NCBI RefSeq assembly: GCF_041051975.1
Contig: NZ_CP163435.1
Location: 4,836,001 to 4,900,000, forward strand
Direction of reading: 5' to 3'
Origin: Streptomyces sp. R21
GTDB lineage: Bacteria; Actinomycetota; Actinomycetes; Streptomycetales; Streptomycetaceae
DNA: 64,000 nt
A program made the position numbers and the translations under genes. Under the pieces are notes generated by a model, which saw only the letters and a program-made list of their open reading frames with translations, was not told where the DNA came from and did not search any database. This document shows, piece by piece, positions 36,104 to 46,504 of the stretch. The number at the start of each line of letters is the position of its first letter. Within the stretch, counting starts at the first letter, position 1.

Positions 36104-38181
36104 CCGTGGGACGCAAACTGGCTCTGCTGATCGCGACGTACAGCTACGAGGACGAAGGGCTGCGGCAGCTGACCGCGCCCGGTCACGACGCGCAGGCCCT
36201 CGCCGACGTCCTGCGCGACCCGGACATCGCCGGATTCGACGTCGAGATTCTGATCGACAGGTCGCGGCACCAAGTCGGCCTGGCCCTCGGCGAGTTCTTC
36301 CGGGGCCGCCGGCACGACGACGTCACCCTGCTGTACTTCACCGGTCACGGCCTCAAGGACGACGAGGGCCAACTGCACCTGGCCATGGCCGACACCCGCC
36401 GCGACAACCTCGACTTCACCACGCTGCGCGCCGACGAGATCGACCGCGCCATGACCAAGTGCATGTCGCGCCGTCAGGTGCTGATCCTCGACTGCTGCTA
36501 CAGCGGCGCCTTCCCGGCCGGCCGGCTGGCCAAGGCCGACACCGAGGCGATCTCGTTGGACCAGTTCCAGGGCCGCGGCCGCACCGTGCTGACCGCCTCC
36601 GACGCCACGCAGTACTCGTTCGAGGGCGACCAAGTGCACGGCAGCGCCCCCCAGTCGGTGTTCACCCGCCATCTGGTGCAGGGTCTGCGCGACGGCAGCG
36701 CCGACGTCGACGGCGACGGAGACATCACCCTCGACGAGCTGTACTCCTACGTCCACGCCAAGGTCGTCGACGAGATGCCCCAGCAACGCCCCAAGAAGCA
36801 GGACTCCGTCGAGGGCCGCATCGTCATCGCACAGAACATCAACTGGTCCCTGCCCACTCATCTCCACAACGCGCTGCGCAGCCCGCTCGCGACGGACCGG
36901 CTGGGTGCCGTGGAATCGCTCGCCCACCTGTACCGGGTCGGCAACGAGACCGTACGCCGGCGCGCGGCCGAGGAGCTGCGGCGCCTGGCGGACGACGACA
37001 GCCGCAGTGTGGCCCGCGAGGCCGCGGCCCGCCTCCGGGCCCCGACCGCCCAGGCGCCCTTGCCCGACGAGCCCGCTCACGTCCTCTCGGCGGCCGCCCC
37101 GTCCGCCCCCGAGGCCACCGCTCTGCCTACCGTCACCCCGGAGCCGCCCCCTCCCGCCCTGGTGTCCTTCACCCGGTCCTCGGGCCGGCACTCCGCCCCC
37201 CGGCGGCCGCCACCGGGCACCCTGCGGTGGAGATTCAGGACCAACGGCTGCGTGCAGTCCGCGCCGGCCGTCATGGACGGGACCGTGTACGTGGGCAGTG
37301 ACGACGGCGCCCTGTACGCCGTCGACGCCGCCAGCGGCGAGGAGAAGTGGCGCAGTGACATCTCCAGCGACGCCATCCGGTCGGCGCCGCAGGTGGACGG
37401 CGATCTCGTGTACGTCACCTCGGGCCGGGCCCTCCACGCGGTCGACGTCGGCACCGGCGAGGTCTGCTGGCAGTACATGACCGGCGGCCAGGCGTCCGCC
37501 ACGGTGGCGGTGGACGCCGACTGTGTGTACGTCGGGGGCAGCAACCTGCTCCGTGCCCTCGACATCGAAGAAGGCACGAAGCGCTGGGAGAGCAGCGGAT
37601 ACGGACTGACGGACTTCCGATGGGTGGTCATGGCCGGCCCGATGGCGATCCTCGGCAACGCGGGCAGCCACGTCTATGCCTTCGACAGCGTGTCACGGCA
37701 GAGGAAGTGGGCCGCCCGCGTCCCCGGCGGCCCTGTCTCCGGCCCGTCCGCACTGTTCAACGCGGTCCTCTACATCGGCAGCAAACGCGGCGAGGTGCAC
37801 GCCATCGACACGTACAACGGGGTGAGGAAATGGCTCCACACCACCGGCCATCCCATCCTGTCCGCCCCCACGGCGGCGGACGGCACGGTGTACGTCGGCG
37901 ACGACGACGCCCGTCTGTCCGCCCTCGACGCCGCCACCGGTGAGTGGAAGTGGCGCTTCACCGTGTCCGAGCCCATCCGGACCTCACCGGCCGTGGCGGG
38001 CGACACGGTCTACTTCGGCTGTGACGACGGCAACGTGTACGCCGTCGACACCGACTCCGGCTTCGAACGGTGGTGGTGCGCAACGGGCCGGTCCGTACGG
38101 TCCTCCCCCGTCGTCGCGGACGGAGTGGTCTACGTGGGCAGCGACAGCGACTTCCTGTACGCCATCGAGGCCGCCGACTGA
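36100..38181 (+). CDS. Caspase-like protease fused to a PQQ-type beta-propeller
   Basis: 693 residues from the GTG at 36100, overlapping the EACC1 stop (a GTG at 36106 is an alternative). Residues 1-240 are a peptidase C14 (caspase/metacaspase) domain with catalytic His83 in YFTGHGLKDDEG and Cys133 in LILDCCYSGAF; SDATQYSFE and SVFTRHLVQGL are other family features. About 245-310 is helical and HEAT-like (DRLGAVESLAHLYRVGNETVRRRAAEELRRLADDD). A Pro/Ala linker leads to about eight propeller blades (370-693), each around DGTVYVGSDDGALYAVDAASGEEKWR. No signal peptide. A sensor propeller controlling a suicide protease is the natural reading, as in anti-phage or cell-death systems; not shown here. 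Confidence 0.9.
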   Translation: MTVGRKLALLIATYSYEDEGLRQLTAPGHDAQALADVLRDPDIAGFDVEILIDRSRHQVGLALGEFFRGRRHDDVTLLYFTGHGLKDDEGQLHLAMADTRRDNLDFTTLRADEIDRAMTKCMSRRQVLILDCCYSGAFPAGRLAKADTEAISLDQFQGRGRTVLTASDATQYSFEGDQVHGSAPQSVFTRHLVQGLRDGSADVDGDGDITLDELYSYVHAKVVDEMPQQRPKKQDSVEGRIVIAQNINWSLPTHLHNALRSPLATDRLGAVESLAHLYRVGNETVRRRAAEELRRLADDDSRSVAREAAARLRAPTAQAPLPDEPAHVLSAAAPSAPEATALPTVTPEPPPPALVSFTRSSGRHSAPRRPPPGTLRWRFRTNGCVQSAPAVMDGTVYVGSDDGALYAVDAASGEEKWRSDISSDAIRSAPQVDGDLVYVTSGRALHAVDVGTGEVCWQYMTGGQASATVAVDADCVYVGGSNLLRALDIEEGTKRWESSGYGLTDFRWVVMAGPMAILGNAGSHVYAFDSVSRQRKWAARVPGGPVSGPSALFNAVLYIGSKRGEVHAIDTYNGVRKWLHTTGHPILSAPTAADGTVYVGDDDARLSALDAATGEWKWRFTVSEPIRTSPAVAGDTVYFGCDDGNVYAVDTDSGFERWWCATGRSVRSSPVVADGVVYVGSDSDFLYAIEAAD

Positions 38182-38198
38182 ACCCCGCGGGAAGCGCG

Positions 38199-38237
38199 CC
38201 GCAGGCCTCCACCCCCCGAGCGGGTGGAGGCCTGCGG
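38199..38237. terminator. Bidirectional terminator, caspase gene / sugar-binding protein gene
   Basis: Perfect 16-bp stem CCGCAGGCCTCCACCC with loop CCCGAGC, between genes converging at 38181 and 38267. Confidence 0.88.
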
Positions 38238-38266
38238 GATCGCGGCCGCGGAGGGCCCGTGTGCGG

Positions 38267-39397
38267 CTACTTCAGGCCCGTGATGGACGCGCAGGCCGAC
38301 TTGTACTTGGCTGTGCAGATCTGCTTGACCGTGTAGATGCCGTCGTCGACGACCGTGTCCGCGATGTTGTCCTTGGTGAGGGCGACCACGGGGACCATCT
38401 GGGACGGGATGTCCTTGTTGGTCGGACTGTCCGTCTTGTCGCGGGTGAGGGCGTCGAACTCGATACCGCGGCCCTGGACCTTCGCGACGGCCATCTCGGC
38501 AGCGGCGGACGCCTCCTGCGGGTACGACTTGTAGACGCTCATGTACTGGTCGCCCGCGACGACGCGCTGCACGGCATCCAGCTCCGCGTCCTGGCCGGTG
38601 ACCGGCGGGACCTTGCTGACGCCCGCGGTCTTCAGGGCGTCGATGACGGCGCCCGCCATGCCGTCGTTCGCGGAGTAGACGGCCGCGATCTTGTCCAGGC
38701 CGATCGCGGAGATCGCCTGCTCCATGTTCGCCTTGGCGTTCTCCGGCTTCCAGTCCTTGGTGTCGTACGACTCGGCGATGTTCACCTTGCCCTTGAGCTC
38801 GGAGAGCGCGCCCTCCTTGAACTGGGCGGCGTTCGGGTCGGTGACCGACCCGTTCATCATCACGATCTTGCGGGACTCGGCGTCGGAGCCCAGCGCCTCG
38901 AGGATGGCCCGGCCCTGGACCTGGCCGACGAGCTCGTTGTCGAACGAGATGTACGCGTCGATCGGCCCCTGCGCGAGACGGTCGTAGGCGATGACGGGGA
39001 TGCCCGCGTCCTTCGCCTTCTGCACGTCCTTCGCGATGGACTTGGCGTCCACCGCGTCCAGCAGGATCACGTCGACCTTGTCGGCGATCATCTGCTGGAG
39101 CTGGCTGCTCTGCTTGTCCGCGTCCTGCTCGGCATTGACGTAGTCGACTTTGCCCTTTTTGTGGGTGAGTTCGGCGACCTGCTGCTTAATGATCGGATAG
39201 TCGAACTTCTCGTAACGCGAGTTCTCCTTCTCCGGAAGGAGCAGGCCCACCGTGATGTCGTTGCCCTTCTTCGGGCTCGCCGAGCTGCCACCGCCACCGA
39301 TCCCGTCCACCACGCCACAGGCGGAGAGCGAGAGGGCCGCGGCGGAAGCGGCCAGGGCTATGCCCGTACGACGAATACGGGTGTTACGAGTGTTCAC
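38267..39397 (-). CDS. Sugar ABC transporter substrate-binding lipoprotein (XylF-like)
   Basis: 376 residues. The lipobox LSLSAC places the acylated Cys at residue 27. Type I periplasmic-binding fold: ITVGLLLPEKENSRYEKFDYPIIKQQVAEL, VDVILLDAVDAKSIAKDVQKAKDAGIPVIAYDRL, RKIVMMNGSVTDPNA, AAVYSANDGMAGAVIDALKTAG and VTGQDAELDAVQRVVAGDQYMSVYKS, the pattern of xylose/ribose-type binding proteins. No ATPase or permease gene lies on either side, so it is an orphan in this window and must either partner a transporter encoded elsewhere or act as a sensor. Monocistronic, with a terminator downstream. Confidence 0.92.
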   Translation of the reverse strand: MNTRNTRIRRTGIALAASAAALSLSACGVVDGIGGGGSSASPKKGNDITVGLLLPEKENSRYEKFDYPIIKQQVAELTHKKGKVDYVNAEQDADKQSSQLQQMIADKVDVILLDAVDAKSIAKDVQKAKDAGIPVIAYDRLAQGPIDAYISFDNELVGQVQGRAILEALGSDAESRKIVMMNGSVTDPNAAQFKEGALSELKGKVNIAESYDTKDWKPENAKANMEQAISAIGLDKIAAVYSANDGMAGAVIDALKTAGVSKVPPVTGQDAELDAVQRVVAGDQYMSVYKSYPQEASAAAEMAVAKVQGRGIEFDALTRDKTDSPTNKDIPSQMVPVVALTKDNIADTVVDDGIYTVKQICTAKYKSACASITGLK

Positions 39398-39824
39398 ATC
39401 ACGTGCCTTCCGGACGAGGGCGCAGTATTGCGACCCAGGTGGCTGAAAGCCAACGCGGCGTTCACCGCAGCGTCAAGGAGTAACCACTTAACGAGATGGC
39501 AACAGCGTTCTGTGTTTCCCGCGTGAAGACAGTGTCGCAGGGAACGCGCGCCTCCATTTCGCCGCCTCCACTTCACCGCACTGACCTGCACATCGGCCCG
39601 CGCGCCCACGCCACCCGGCGCCCGAGGCGGCCTGAGGCCCCGCACCGGACACGCGGCTCCCGCTGCCCGCCATCCGAACCGCCGACGGAACCCCGACGCA
39701 CCAACACCCCCCGGAATCCCTTTACTTCACACCGCTGCCGGAGCGAAACTGTCCCGCTCGACCTTCGAACCCTCGAATCTCGGACCGTCGAAGTCATACT
39801 CCCGGCCCCGGAGAGGGAACCGCC
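39398..39824. other. 427-bp divergent intergenic region
   Basis: Upstream region shared by the sugar-binding lipoprotein (minus) and a membrane protein (plus). The left part (39470-39520) is the least GC-rich: AGTAACCACTTAACGAGATGGC. It probably holds the promoter and carbohydrate-responsive operator of the lipoprotein gene; I cannot define a site. No gene is seen. Confidence 0.45.
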
Positions 39825-40913
39825 ATGCGACGTTCCACCCCGCTCACCCGCGCCCTCGGCAGCGCCCTGCTCGCCTGTGCGGGCACAACCCTGCTCCTGG
39901 TGTACGTGCGCTACGACGCCCCGGCCCCGCGATGGGACATGCTCGCGGCGGCCGGTGCTGCGCTACCGCTGGCGGCGCTGTGGGCCCTGGCCTGCCGCAC
40001 GGCGCCGGCACTCGGGCGCTCGACGAACGGGGCCACGGTGTCCGACGCGCCGCCCCGCAAGCTCCCCCTGCCGAAAAGGGACCGGGGCACGGTGGCCGCC
40101 GCGGTACTGCTCGCCCTCACGCCCGTGACGCTGGCCCGGTTCGCCGCAGGGGCCCACGGCAGCGTGTTCGGCGGGGCGGTGATCCTCCTGGTGCTCGTGG
40201 TCTCGCTGAAGCTGGCCGGCACGCTGCGGCGGCAGACGAGCAACGCCACCACCCGGCGCAAACTGCGCGTGCTCGCCGAGGACGCGGCGGCGGGCGAGGT
40301 GCACGCGGTCCGCGCGCGGATGGGCGAGCCCGTCATGATGCGGCTGAGCGAGAAGGGCAGCGAGCCCGGCGCGGTGTCCGTCTCGTACTGGCACTGGGCC
40401 GTCCTGCACGCGGACGGGAAGGAGATCCGGATGTCCGGGCCCCGCTCCGACGTGGCCGGCGCCGCGACACGGTTCGCCGGGCAGGAGGGGTGGTTGTGCC
40501 TGTCCACGCGGTGGAGGCTGATCGACGACGAGCAGCCCGCGGCGTTCGTCGCCGACAGCGGTGAGACGTGGATGGGGCTGACCGATCCGGACGAGGTACG
40601 GCGACACCTCACCTCGGACGCCCGTGCCACGTCCGGCGCGCTCGCCACCCGCCCCGTACCCCGGGCCGCCAAGTTCCGCCCTGCGGTCCATCTGCCCGTG
40701 CTCGGCGGCGCGTCGGGCGCCGTACTCCTGACGCTTCCCGTCCTCCTGCGCGGCGAGGACCTGCCGGCCGGGCTGCCCTGGCTGCTGTGTGCGCTCGCCG
40801 CGGTTCCCCTCTACTGGGGGGTGATACGCGGGGTCGGAGACGGCGCTCGGCAGGCGGGGCAGCGGGACGTGGAGTGGACCCTCCGCGAGGAGACGGACCC
40901 GTCGATCGCCTGA
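39825..40913 (+). CDS. Membrane protein of unknown function
   Basis: 362 residues from ATG 39825, preceded by GGAGAGGGAACC. Two helices at the N-terminus (ALGSALLACAGTTLLLVYV; MLAAAGAALPLAALWALA), two around residues 90-130 (GTVAAAVLLALTPVTLARF; SVFGGAVILLVLVVSLKLAGTL), then a soluble domain of about 150 residues (VHAVRARMGEPVMMRLSEKG, SVSYWHWAVLHADGKEIRM, GWLCLSTRWRLIDDEQPAAFVADSGETWMGL) and two C-terminal helices. The soluble part is beta-rich. I do not recognise the family; it looks like a Streptomyces-specific integral membrane protein. Stand-alone gene. Confidence 0.7.
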   Translation: MRRSTPLTRALGSALLACAGTTLLLVYVRYDAPAPRWDMLAAAGAALPLAALWALACRTAPALGRSTNGATVSDAPPRKLPLPKRDRGTVAAAVLLALTPVTLARFAAGAHGSVFGGAVILLVLVVSLKLAGTLRRQTSNATTRRKLRVLAEDAAAGEVHAVRARMGEPVMMRLSEKGSEPGAVSVSYWHWAVLHADGKEIRMSGPRSDVAGAATRFAGQEGWLCLSTRWRLIDDEQPAAFVADSGETWMGLTDPDEVRRHLTSDARATSGALATRPVPRAAKFRPAVHLPVLGGASGAVLLTLPVLLRGEDLPAGLPWLLCALAAVPLYWGVIRGVGDGARQAGQRDVEWTLREETDPSIA

Positions 40914-40920
40914 CCTCTGG

Positions 40921-41115
40921 CCGCCCTGCGGATCACCGCCGTCCGACTACACGGGTCCTCCTCTCCGACACCGGACCTGGGGCGATACGTCGTCTACGCC
41001 ACCCTCCCGGACGGCGAGGAGCGCTGCCTGTTCGTCGACGCCGTGGGTGACCGCGCTGTACGCGAACGGCACCGAGTCGGCGCCCGGCGCCGACTACGCG
41101 ATCCTGCGGCCGTAG
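40921..41115 (+). pseudogene. Possible frameshifted gene remnant
   Basis: In the gap before the hspR terminator one frame reads RYVVYATLPDGEERCLFVDAVG (from about 40983) and the next frame continues VTALYANGTESAPGADYAILRP and stops at 41115. Both halves have protein-like composition and GC-biased third positions, but join only through a one-base frameshift near 41045. No start codon with a ribosome-binding site is evident. It could be a decayed C-terminal fragment of a hypothetical protein, or chance. Confidence 0.35.
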
Positions 41116-41123
41116 AACGCGCC

Positions 41124-41161
41124 AAGGGGCCCGGAGGTTCAGCAGAACCTCCGGGCCCCTT
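41124..41161 (-). terminator. Terminator of the dnaK-grpE-dnaJ-hspR operon
   Basis: Perfect 17-bp stem AAGGGGCCCGGAGGTTC with loop AGCA, 31 bp past the hspR stop. On the minus strand the hairpin is followed by only a short T-containing tail. Confidence 0.9.
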
Positions 41162-41192
41162 CGCACAGTCGGCGAGGTGCGACGCTCGGGCG

Positions 41193-41642
41193 TCAGTCCG
41201 AGGACTGGCGCTTCGGGCGCCACACCACCAGCGCGCTCGTCTGCTGGACCTCCTGGTACGGGACGAGGTCCCGGCGGTAGGAGGCGTGCACGGCGGCCTC
41301 GCGCTGCTGCATGGCCGCTGCCGCGCCCTCTACGGCGGACGACAGCTCCGCCACCCGCGCCTGCAACGCGGCGACCTGGTTCTCCAGCTCGATGATCCGC
41401 TTGATGCCGGCGAGGTTGATGCCCTCGTCCTGCGACAACTGCTGGACGGTGCGCAGCAGTTCGATGTCGCGGGCCGAGTAGCGTCGGCCCCGGCCGGCGG
41501 TGCGGTCGGGGGAGACCAGTCCGAGGCGGTCGTACTGGCGCAGTGTCTGCGGATGCAGACCGGACAGCTGGGCCGCCACCGAGATGACGTAGACCGGGGT
41601 TTCCTCGGTCAGTTCGTAGGGGTTGCGACGACGGCCGTCCAT
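41193..41642 (-). CDS. hspR: Heat-shock repressor HspR (MerR family)
   Basis: 149 residues from ATG 41642 (MDGRRRNPYEL), 4 bp after the dnaJ stop, with GGGAG inside the dnaJ end. MerR-type winged helix at about 15-85: PVYVISVAAQLSGLHPQTLRQYDRLGLVSPDRTAGRGRRYSARDIELL, followed by a coiled-coil dimerisation helix (IIELENQVAALQARVAEL). From established work, HspR binds HAIR operators with DnaK as co-repressor and controls the dnaK operon, clpB and lon. HAIR boxes are present here upstream of dnaK (45408-45480) and clpB (25220-25240), so the autoregulatory circuit is complete within this window. Confidence 0.97.
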   Translation of the reverse strand: MDGRRRNPYELTEETPVYVISVAAQLSGLHPQTLRQYDRLGLVSPDRTAGRGRRYSARDIELLRTVQQLSQDEGINLAGIKRIIELENQVAALQARVAELSSAVEGAAAAMQQREAAVHASYRRDLVPYQEVQQTSALVVWRPKRQSSD

Positions 41643-41646
41643 CTGC

Positions 41647-42834
41647 TCATGCTCCCTTCGCGGCCTGGAACAGCTCCGCCCGCGGGTCCTCGCCCGCGGT
41701 TGCCTCGCGATACGCCTCCAGGGCGTCACGAGCCTTGCCCGACACGTCCTGCGGGACCGTCACCTCGACGGTGACGAGGAGGTCGCCGCGCGAGCCGTCC
41801 TTGCGGACCGCACCCTTTCCGCGGGCACGCATCGTGCGCCCGTTGGGCGTGCCCGGCGGCAGCTTCAGGGTGACCGGCGGGCCGCCCAGCGTGGGCACCC
41901 GCACCTCACCGCCGAGGGCGGCCTCGGCGAAGGTCACGGGGACCGTCACCGTCAGGTTGTCGCCCTTGCGGCCGAAGACCGGGTGGGCGTGGACGTGCAC
42001 GGTGACGTACAGGTCGCCTCCCGGACCGCCCCGTTCACCCGGTGCGCCCTTGCCGCGCAGGCGGATGCGCTGGCCGTCGGCGACACCCGCGGGGATGCGG
42101 ACCTGCATGGTCCTCGACGACTTGGCGCGCCCCGAGCCGCTGCACACCTCGCAGGGGTTCTCCGCGATCAGGCCGCGGCCCTTGCAGTCGGGGCAGGGGT
42201 CGGTGAGCGAGAACCCGCCGCCCGAGCCCCGCGCGACCTGGCCGGTGCCGACGCACGTCGGGCACACCCGCGGTGTGCCGTTGGCGTCGCCGGTGCCGGA
42301 GCAGGCCTTGCAGGGCGCCTGCGAGGTCATGCGGAGCGGGACGGTCGCGCCGTCCACCGCCTCCGTGAAGCTGAGCGTGACCTCGGTGTCGATGTCCTGG
42401 CCGCGCCGGGGCTGCGTCCGCGCACCCGTTCCGGTGCCCGCACCGCCCCGGTTGAACAGGCCTCCGAAGACGTCCCCGATGCCACCGCCGAAACCGCCCT
42501 GGGCGGTGCCCCCCTGGGGGTTGCCCCCGAAGAGGTCGCCCAGGTCGAAGTTGAAGGAGCCGCCGCCGGCGCCCGGCCCCGGACGGAAGCCGCCGTTACC
42601 GAAGAGGGCGCGGGCCTCGTCGTACTCCTTGCGCTTCTTGGGGTCGCCGAGGACGTCGTTCGCCTCGGAGATCTCCTTGAAGCGCTCCTCGGCCTTGGCG
42701 TTGCCCTTGTTGGCGTCCGGGTGGAACTCGCGGGCGAGCTTCCGGTACGCCTTCTTGATCTCGGCCTCGGTGGCGTCCTTCGGGACGCCGAGGACCTTGT
42801 AGAAGTCCTTCTCGATGAAGTCCTTGGTGCTCAT
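41647..42834 (-). CDS. dnaJ: Chaperone protein DnaJ
   Basis: Hsp40 co-chaperone of 395 residues that stimulates DnaK ATPase. J-domain at 1-75 with the HPD motif in LAREFHPDANKG, a Gly/Phe region (FGNGGFRPGPGAGGGSFNF), a zinc domain with four CXXCXGXG-type modules (CKACSGTG, CPTCVGTG, CPDCKGRG, CEVCSGSG) and the C-terminal substrate-binding domain. Third gene of the dnaK operon; 36 bp separate it from grpE and 4 bp from hspR. Confidence 0.97.
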   Translation of the reverse strand: MSTKDFIEKDFYKVLGVPKDATEAEIKKAYRKLAREFHPDANKGNAKAEERFKEISEANDVLGDPKKRKEYDEARALFGNGGFRPGPGAGGGSFNFDLGDLFGGNPQGGTAQGGFGGGIGDVFGGLFNRGGAGTGTGARTQPRRGQDIDTEVTLSFTEAVDGATVPLRMTSQAPCKACSGTGDANGTPRVCPTCVGTGQVARGSGGGFSLTDPCPDCKGRGLIAENPCEVCSGSGRAKSSRTMQVRIPAGVADGQRIRLRGKGAPGERGGPGGDLYVTVHVHAHPVFGRKGDNLTVTVPVTFAEAALGGEVRVPTLGGPPVTLKLPPGTPNGRTMRARGKGAVRKDGSRGDLLVTVEVTVPQDVSGKARDALEAYREATAGEDPRAELFQAAKGA

Positions 42835-42870
42835 CCCCGACGTCCCTCCTTCCTCACAGGTTCTGCAACG

Positions 42871-43535
42871 TCAGCCCTCGTCCGGGCCACCGTTCTCCTT
42901 CTCGTCTGCCGTCTCGGCCGCGGCGTCCTCGGCCTTGACGGGCTGCGCGCCGGGCTGAGGCTCGGCCACGGCCACCCGCGCGGGGCGGATGGTGCGCTCG
43001 CCGATCCGATACCCGGGCTGCAGAATCGCCACGCACGTCGTCTCGGTGACGTCCGGCGCGTACGAGTGCATCAGGGCCTCGTGGATCGTCGGGTCGAAGG
43101 GCTCGCCCTCCTTGCCGAACTGCTGGAGCCCCATCTTCGCCGCGACGGTCTCCAGCGACTCGGCCACCGACTTGAAGCCGCCGACCAGTTCGCCGTGTTC
43201 CCGTGCGCGGCCGATGTCGTCGAGCGTGGGCATGAGCTCGGTCAGGAGGTTCGCGATGGCGATCTCCTTGACCGCGATCCGGTCGCGCTCGACCCGGCGG
43301 CGGTAGTTCTGGTACTCGGCCTGGAGTCGCTGGAGGTCCGCCGTGCGCTCGCCGAGCGCCGTGCGTACCTGGTCCAGCTGGGCCGTCAGACCGGCCGCCT
43401 GAGCGGCTGCCGATGCGTCCCCGGCCGGGGCCGCCCCCTCCTCCGAAGAGGGGGAGGCGGCCTTCGGCTCGGCGTCTTCGGGGGTGGCGCCGGAGGGGAC
43501 GTCAGGCTTCTCGTCGAAACCCGGGGTCTCCTCCG

Positions 43536-43539
<4 letters not shown>
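42871..43539 (-). CDS. grpE: Nucleotide exchange factor GrpE
   Basis: 222 residues. The long N-terminal coiled coil (about 50-110: LTAQLDQVRTALGERTADLQRLQAEYQNYRRRVERDR) leads into the four-helix bundle and beta domain containing LLTELMPTLDDIGRAREHGEL and the signature GEPFDPTIHEALMHSYAPDVTETTCVAILQPGYRIGERTIRPARVAVA. It catalyses ADP release from DnaK. Start overlaps the dnaK stop by 4 bp. The acidic N- and C-terminal tails are typical for actinomycetes. Confidence 0.97.
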
Positions 43540-45386
<1,847 letters not shown>

Positions 45387-45407
45387 TTCAATTCCTCCAG
45401 CTGCCTA

Positions 45408-45428
45408 CTTGAGTGGATCTGGCTCAAG
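45408..45428. promoter_or_regulatory. HAIR box 1 of the dnaK operon
   Basis: CTTGAGT-N7-GCTCAAG, one mismatch from the HAIR consensus, 22 bp upstream of the dnaK ATG. Expected HspR binding site. Confidence 0.93.
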
Positions 45429-45459
45429 TGTGCACGACACCCGCCGCTCGGTCAACAGA

Positions 45460-45480
45460 GCTGAGTCGAGGAGGCTCAAC
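45460..45480. promoter_or_regulatory. HAIR box 2 of the dnaK operon (degenerate)
   Basis: GCTGAGT-N7-GCTCAAC, a poorer HAIR match 52 bp from box 1 (about five helical turns centre to centre). Multiple HAIR boxes at the dnaK promoter are known in Streptomyces. Confidence 0.7.
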
Positions 45481-45493
45481 TCTTATCTCTTCC

Positions 45494-46504
45494 TTACACG
45501 CAAGTAGGCGCTGACCTGGGGCTTTTCCGGGCGCCGACCGCTCGTACCCCCGATACGAGTGACAGCCCGAGGACAACGAGGACCGCCCCACCCGCCACCC
45601 AGAGCGCTGCCGTCGCGTCCAGCCACCCCAGATGGATCATCAGCCCGACAGACGCCCCGGCGAACGAACCGGCCCCCACGACCACCGTCGCACCCCGGGA
45701 CGTCAGCCCCAGACGCCGCAGCCGGTGCGCGAGATGCCCGCTCCGGCGCCGCACCACGAGCACCAGCACCACATCGACACTCGCCACGGCGGTCAGTGCG
45801 AACAGCGCCCCCGCGCTCACCCCGGCCCCCCGCCCGGCATGCACCAGCACCGCCGCCGAGGCCAGCACGAACCCGGTGAACAGCGCGCCACAGCGGCCGG
45901 ACACGATCCGGGCCGGCGGCCAGTTCTGCATCAGGAACCCGGTGAGCGCGGCCGCCAGCACGCTCAGCAGCGCCGCGAGACCGTCCATCATCTCGGCGGC
46001 CGCGCACCCGCTCAGCGCGAAGGCGGTCACCACGGCGACGGTCCCCATCACACCGTCGGCATGGTCGAGCGAGGCGAAGGCGAAGGTGACGAAGACGATC
46101 CAGCCGACGGCCAACACCCCTAGCAACGGCCCGAGTTCGCCGTACGGCACGATCCAGGCGGCGGCCCCGGCCACCACGAGCAGCCGCAGCGGAAGCGGCA
46201 CGGCCCGTACGTCCACGACCAGCCCGAGCACCGCGACACCGACCCCGGCGAGCAGCAGCCCACCCCCGTCGGCCCCCAGCGGAGCCAGCCCGCTCCAGTC
46301 CCCGATCCCGGCCACGATCCCCGTCCCGGCGACCAGCGCCGCGCCTCCGAGCAACGCCACGCGCCGCGTCCTGCGCCGTTCGGCCAGCCCGCAGCGCAGC
46401 GCGAGCGACCGCAGCAGGGCGGCGAGGACGGCAGTGAGGAAGAGGGCGGCGGTGGCGGCGGCGATTCCATACAGCACGGCGCCCAATTTATTCGCGAATG
46501 TCAC
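45494..46504 (-). CDS. MraY/WecA-like polyprenyl-phosphate sugar-1-phosphate transferase homologue
   Basis: Polytopic membrane protein of 336 residues with about eleven helices, resembling the glycosyltransferase 4 (MraY/WecA) family. The catalytic signatures are degenerate: the usual asparagine-rich DG motif reads ASLDHADGVMG, and the cytoplasmic Asp-Asp pair is only VVDVRA. The usual HxxH-type loop is represented by RRRSGHLAHRLRRLGL, which fits WecA-type proteins. A true transferase with divergent substrate or an inactive relative are both possible. Start uncertain: GTG 46504 lies inside an AT-rich 9-bp inverted repeat, so a later GTG at 46477 (VLYGIAAAT) is attractive. Divergent from the Fe-S reductase. 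Confidence 0.7.
   Translation of the reverse strand: MTFANKLGAVLYGIAAATAALFLTAVLAALLRSLALRCGLAERRRTRRVALLGGAALVAGTGIVAGIGDWSGLAPLGADGGGLLLAGVGVAVLGLVVDVRAVPLPLRLLVVAGAAAWIVPYGELGPLLGVLAVGWIVFVTFAFASLDHADGVMGTVAVVTAFALSGCAAAEMMDGLAALLSVLAAALTGFLMQNWPPARIVSGRCGALFTGFVLASAAVLVHAGRGAGVSAGALFALTAVASVDVVLVLVVRRRSGHLAHRLRRLGLTSRGATVVVGAGSFAGASVGLMIHLGWLDATAALWVAGGAVLVVLGLSLVSGVRAVGARKSPRSAPTCV

Noticed and set aside
39496..40128. Plus-strand frame covering the gap before the 362-residue membrane protein
   Set aside because: Low-complexity Pro/Arg/Ser composition, no ribosome-binding site, and it overlaps the real gene in another phase.
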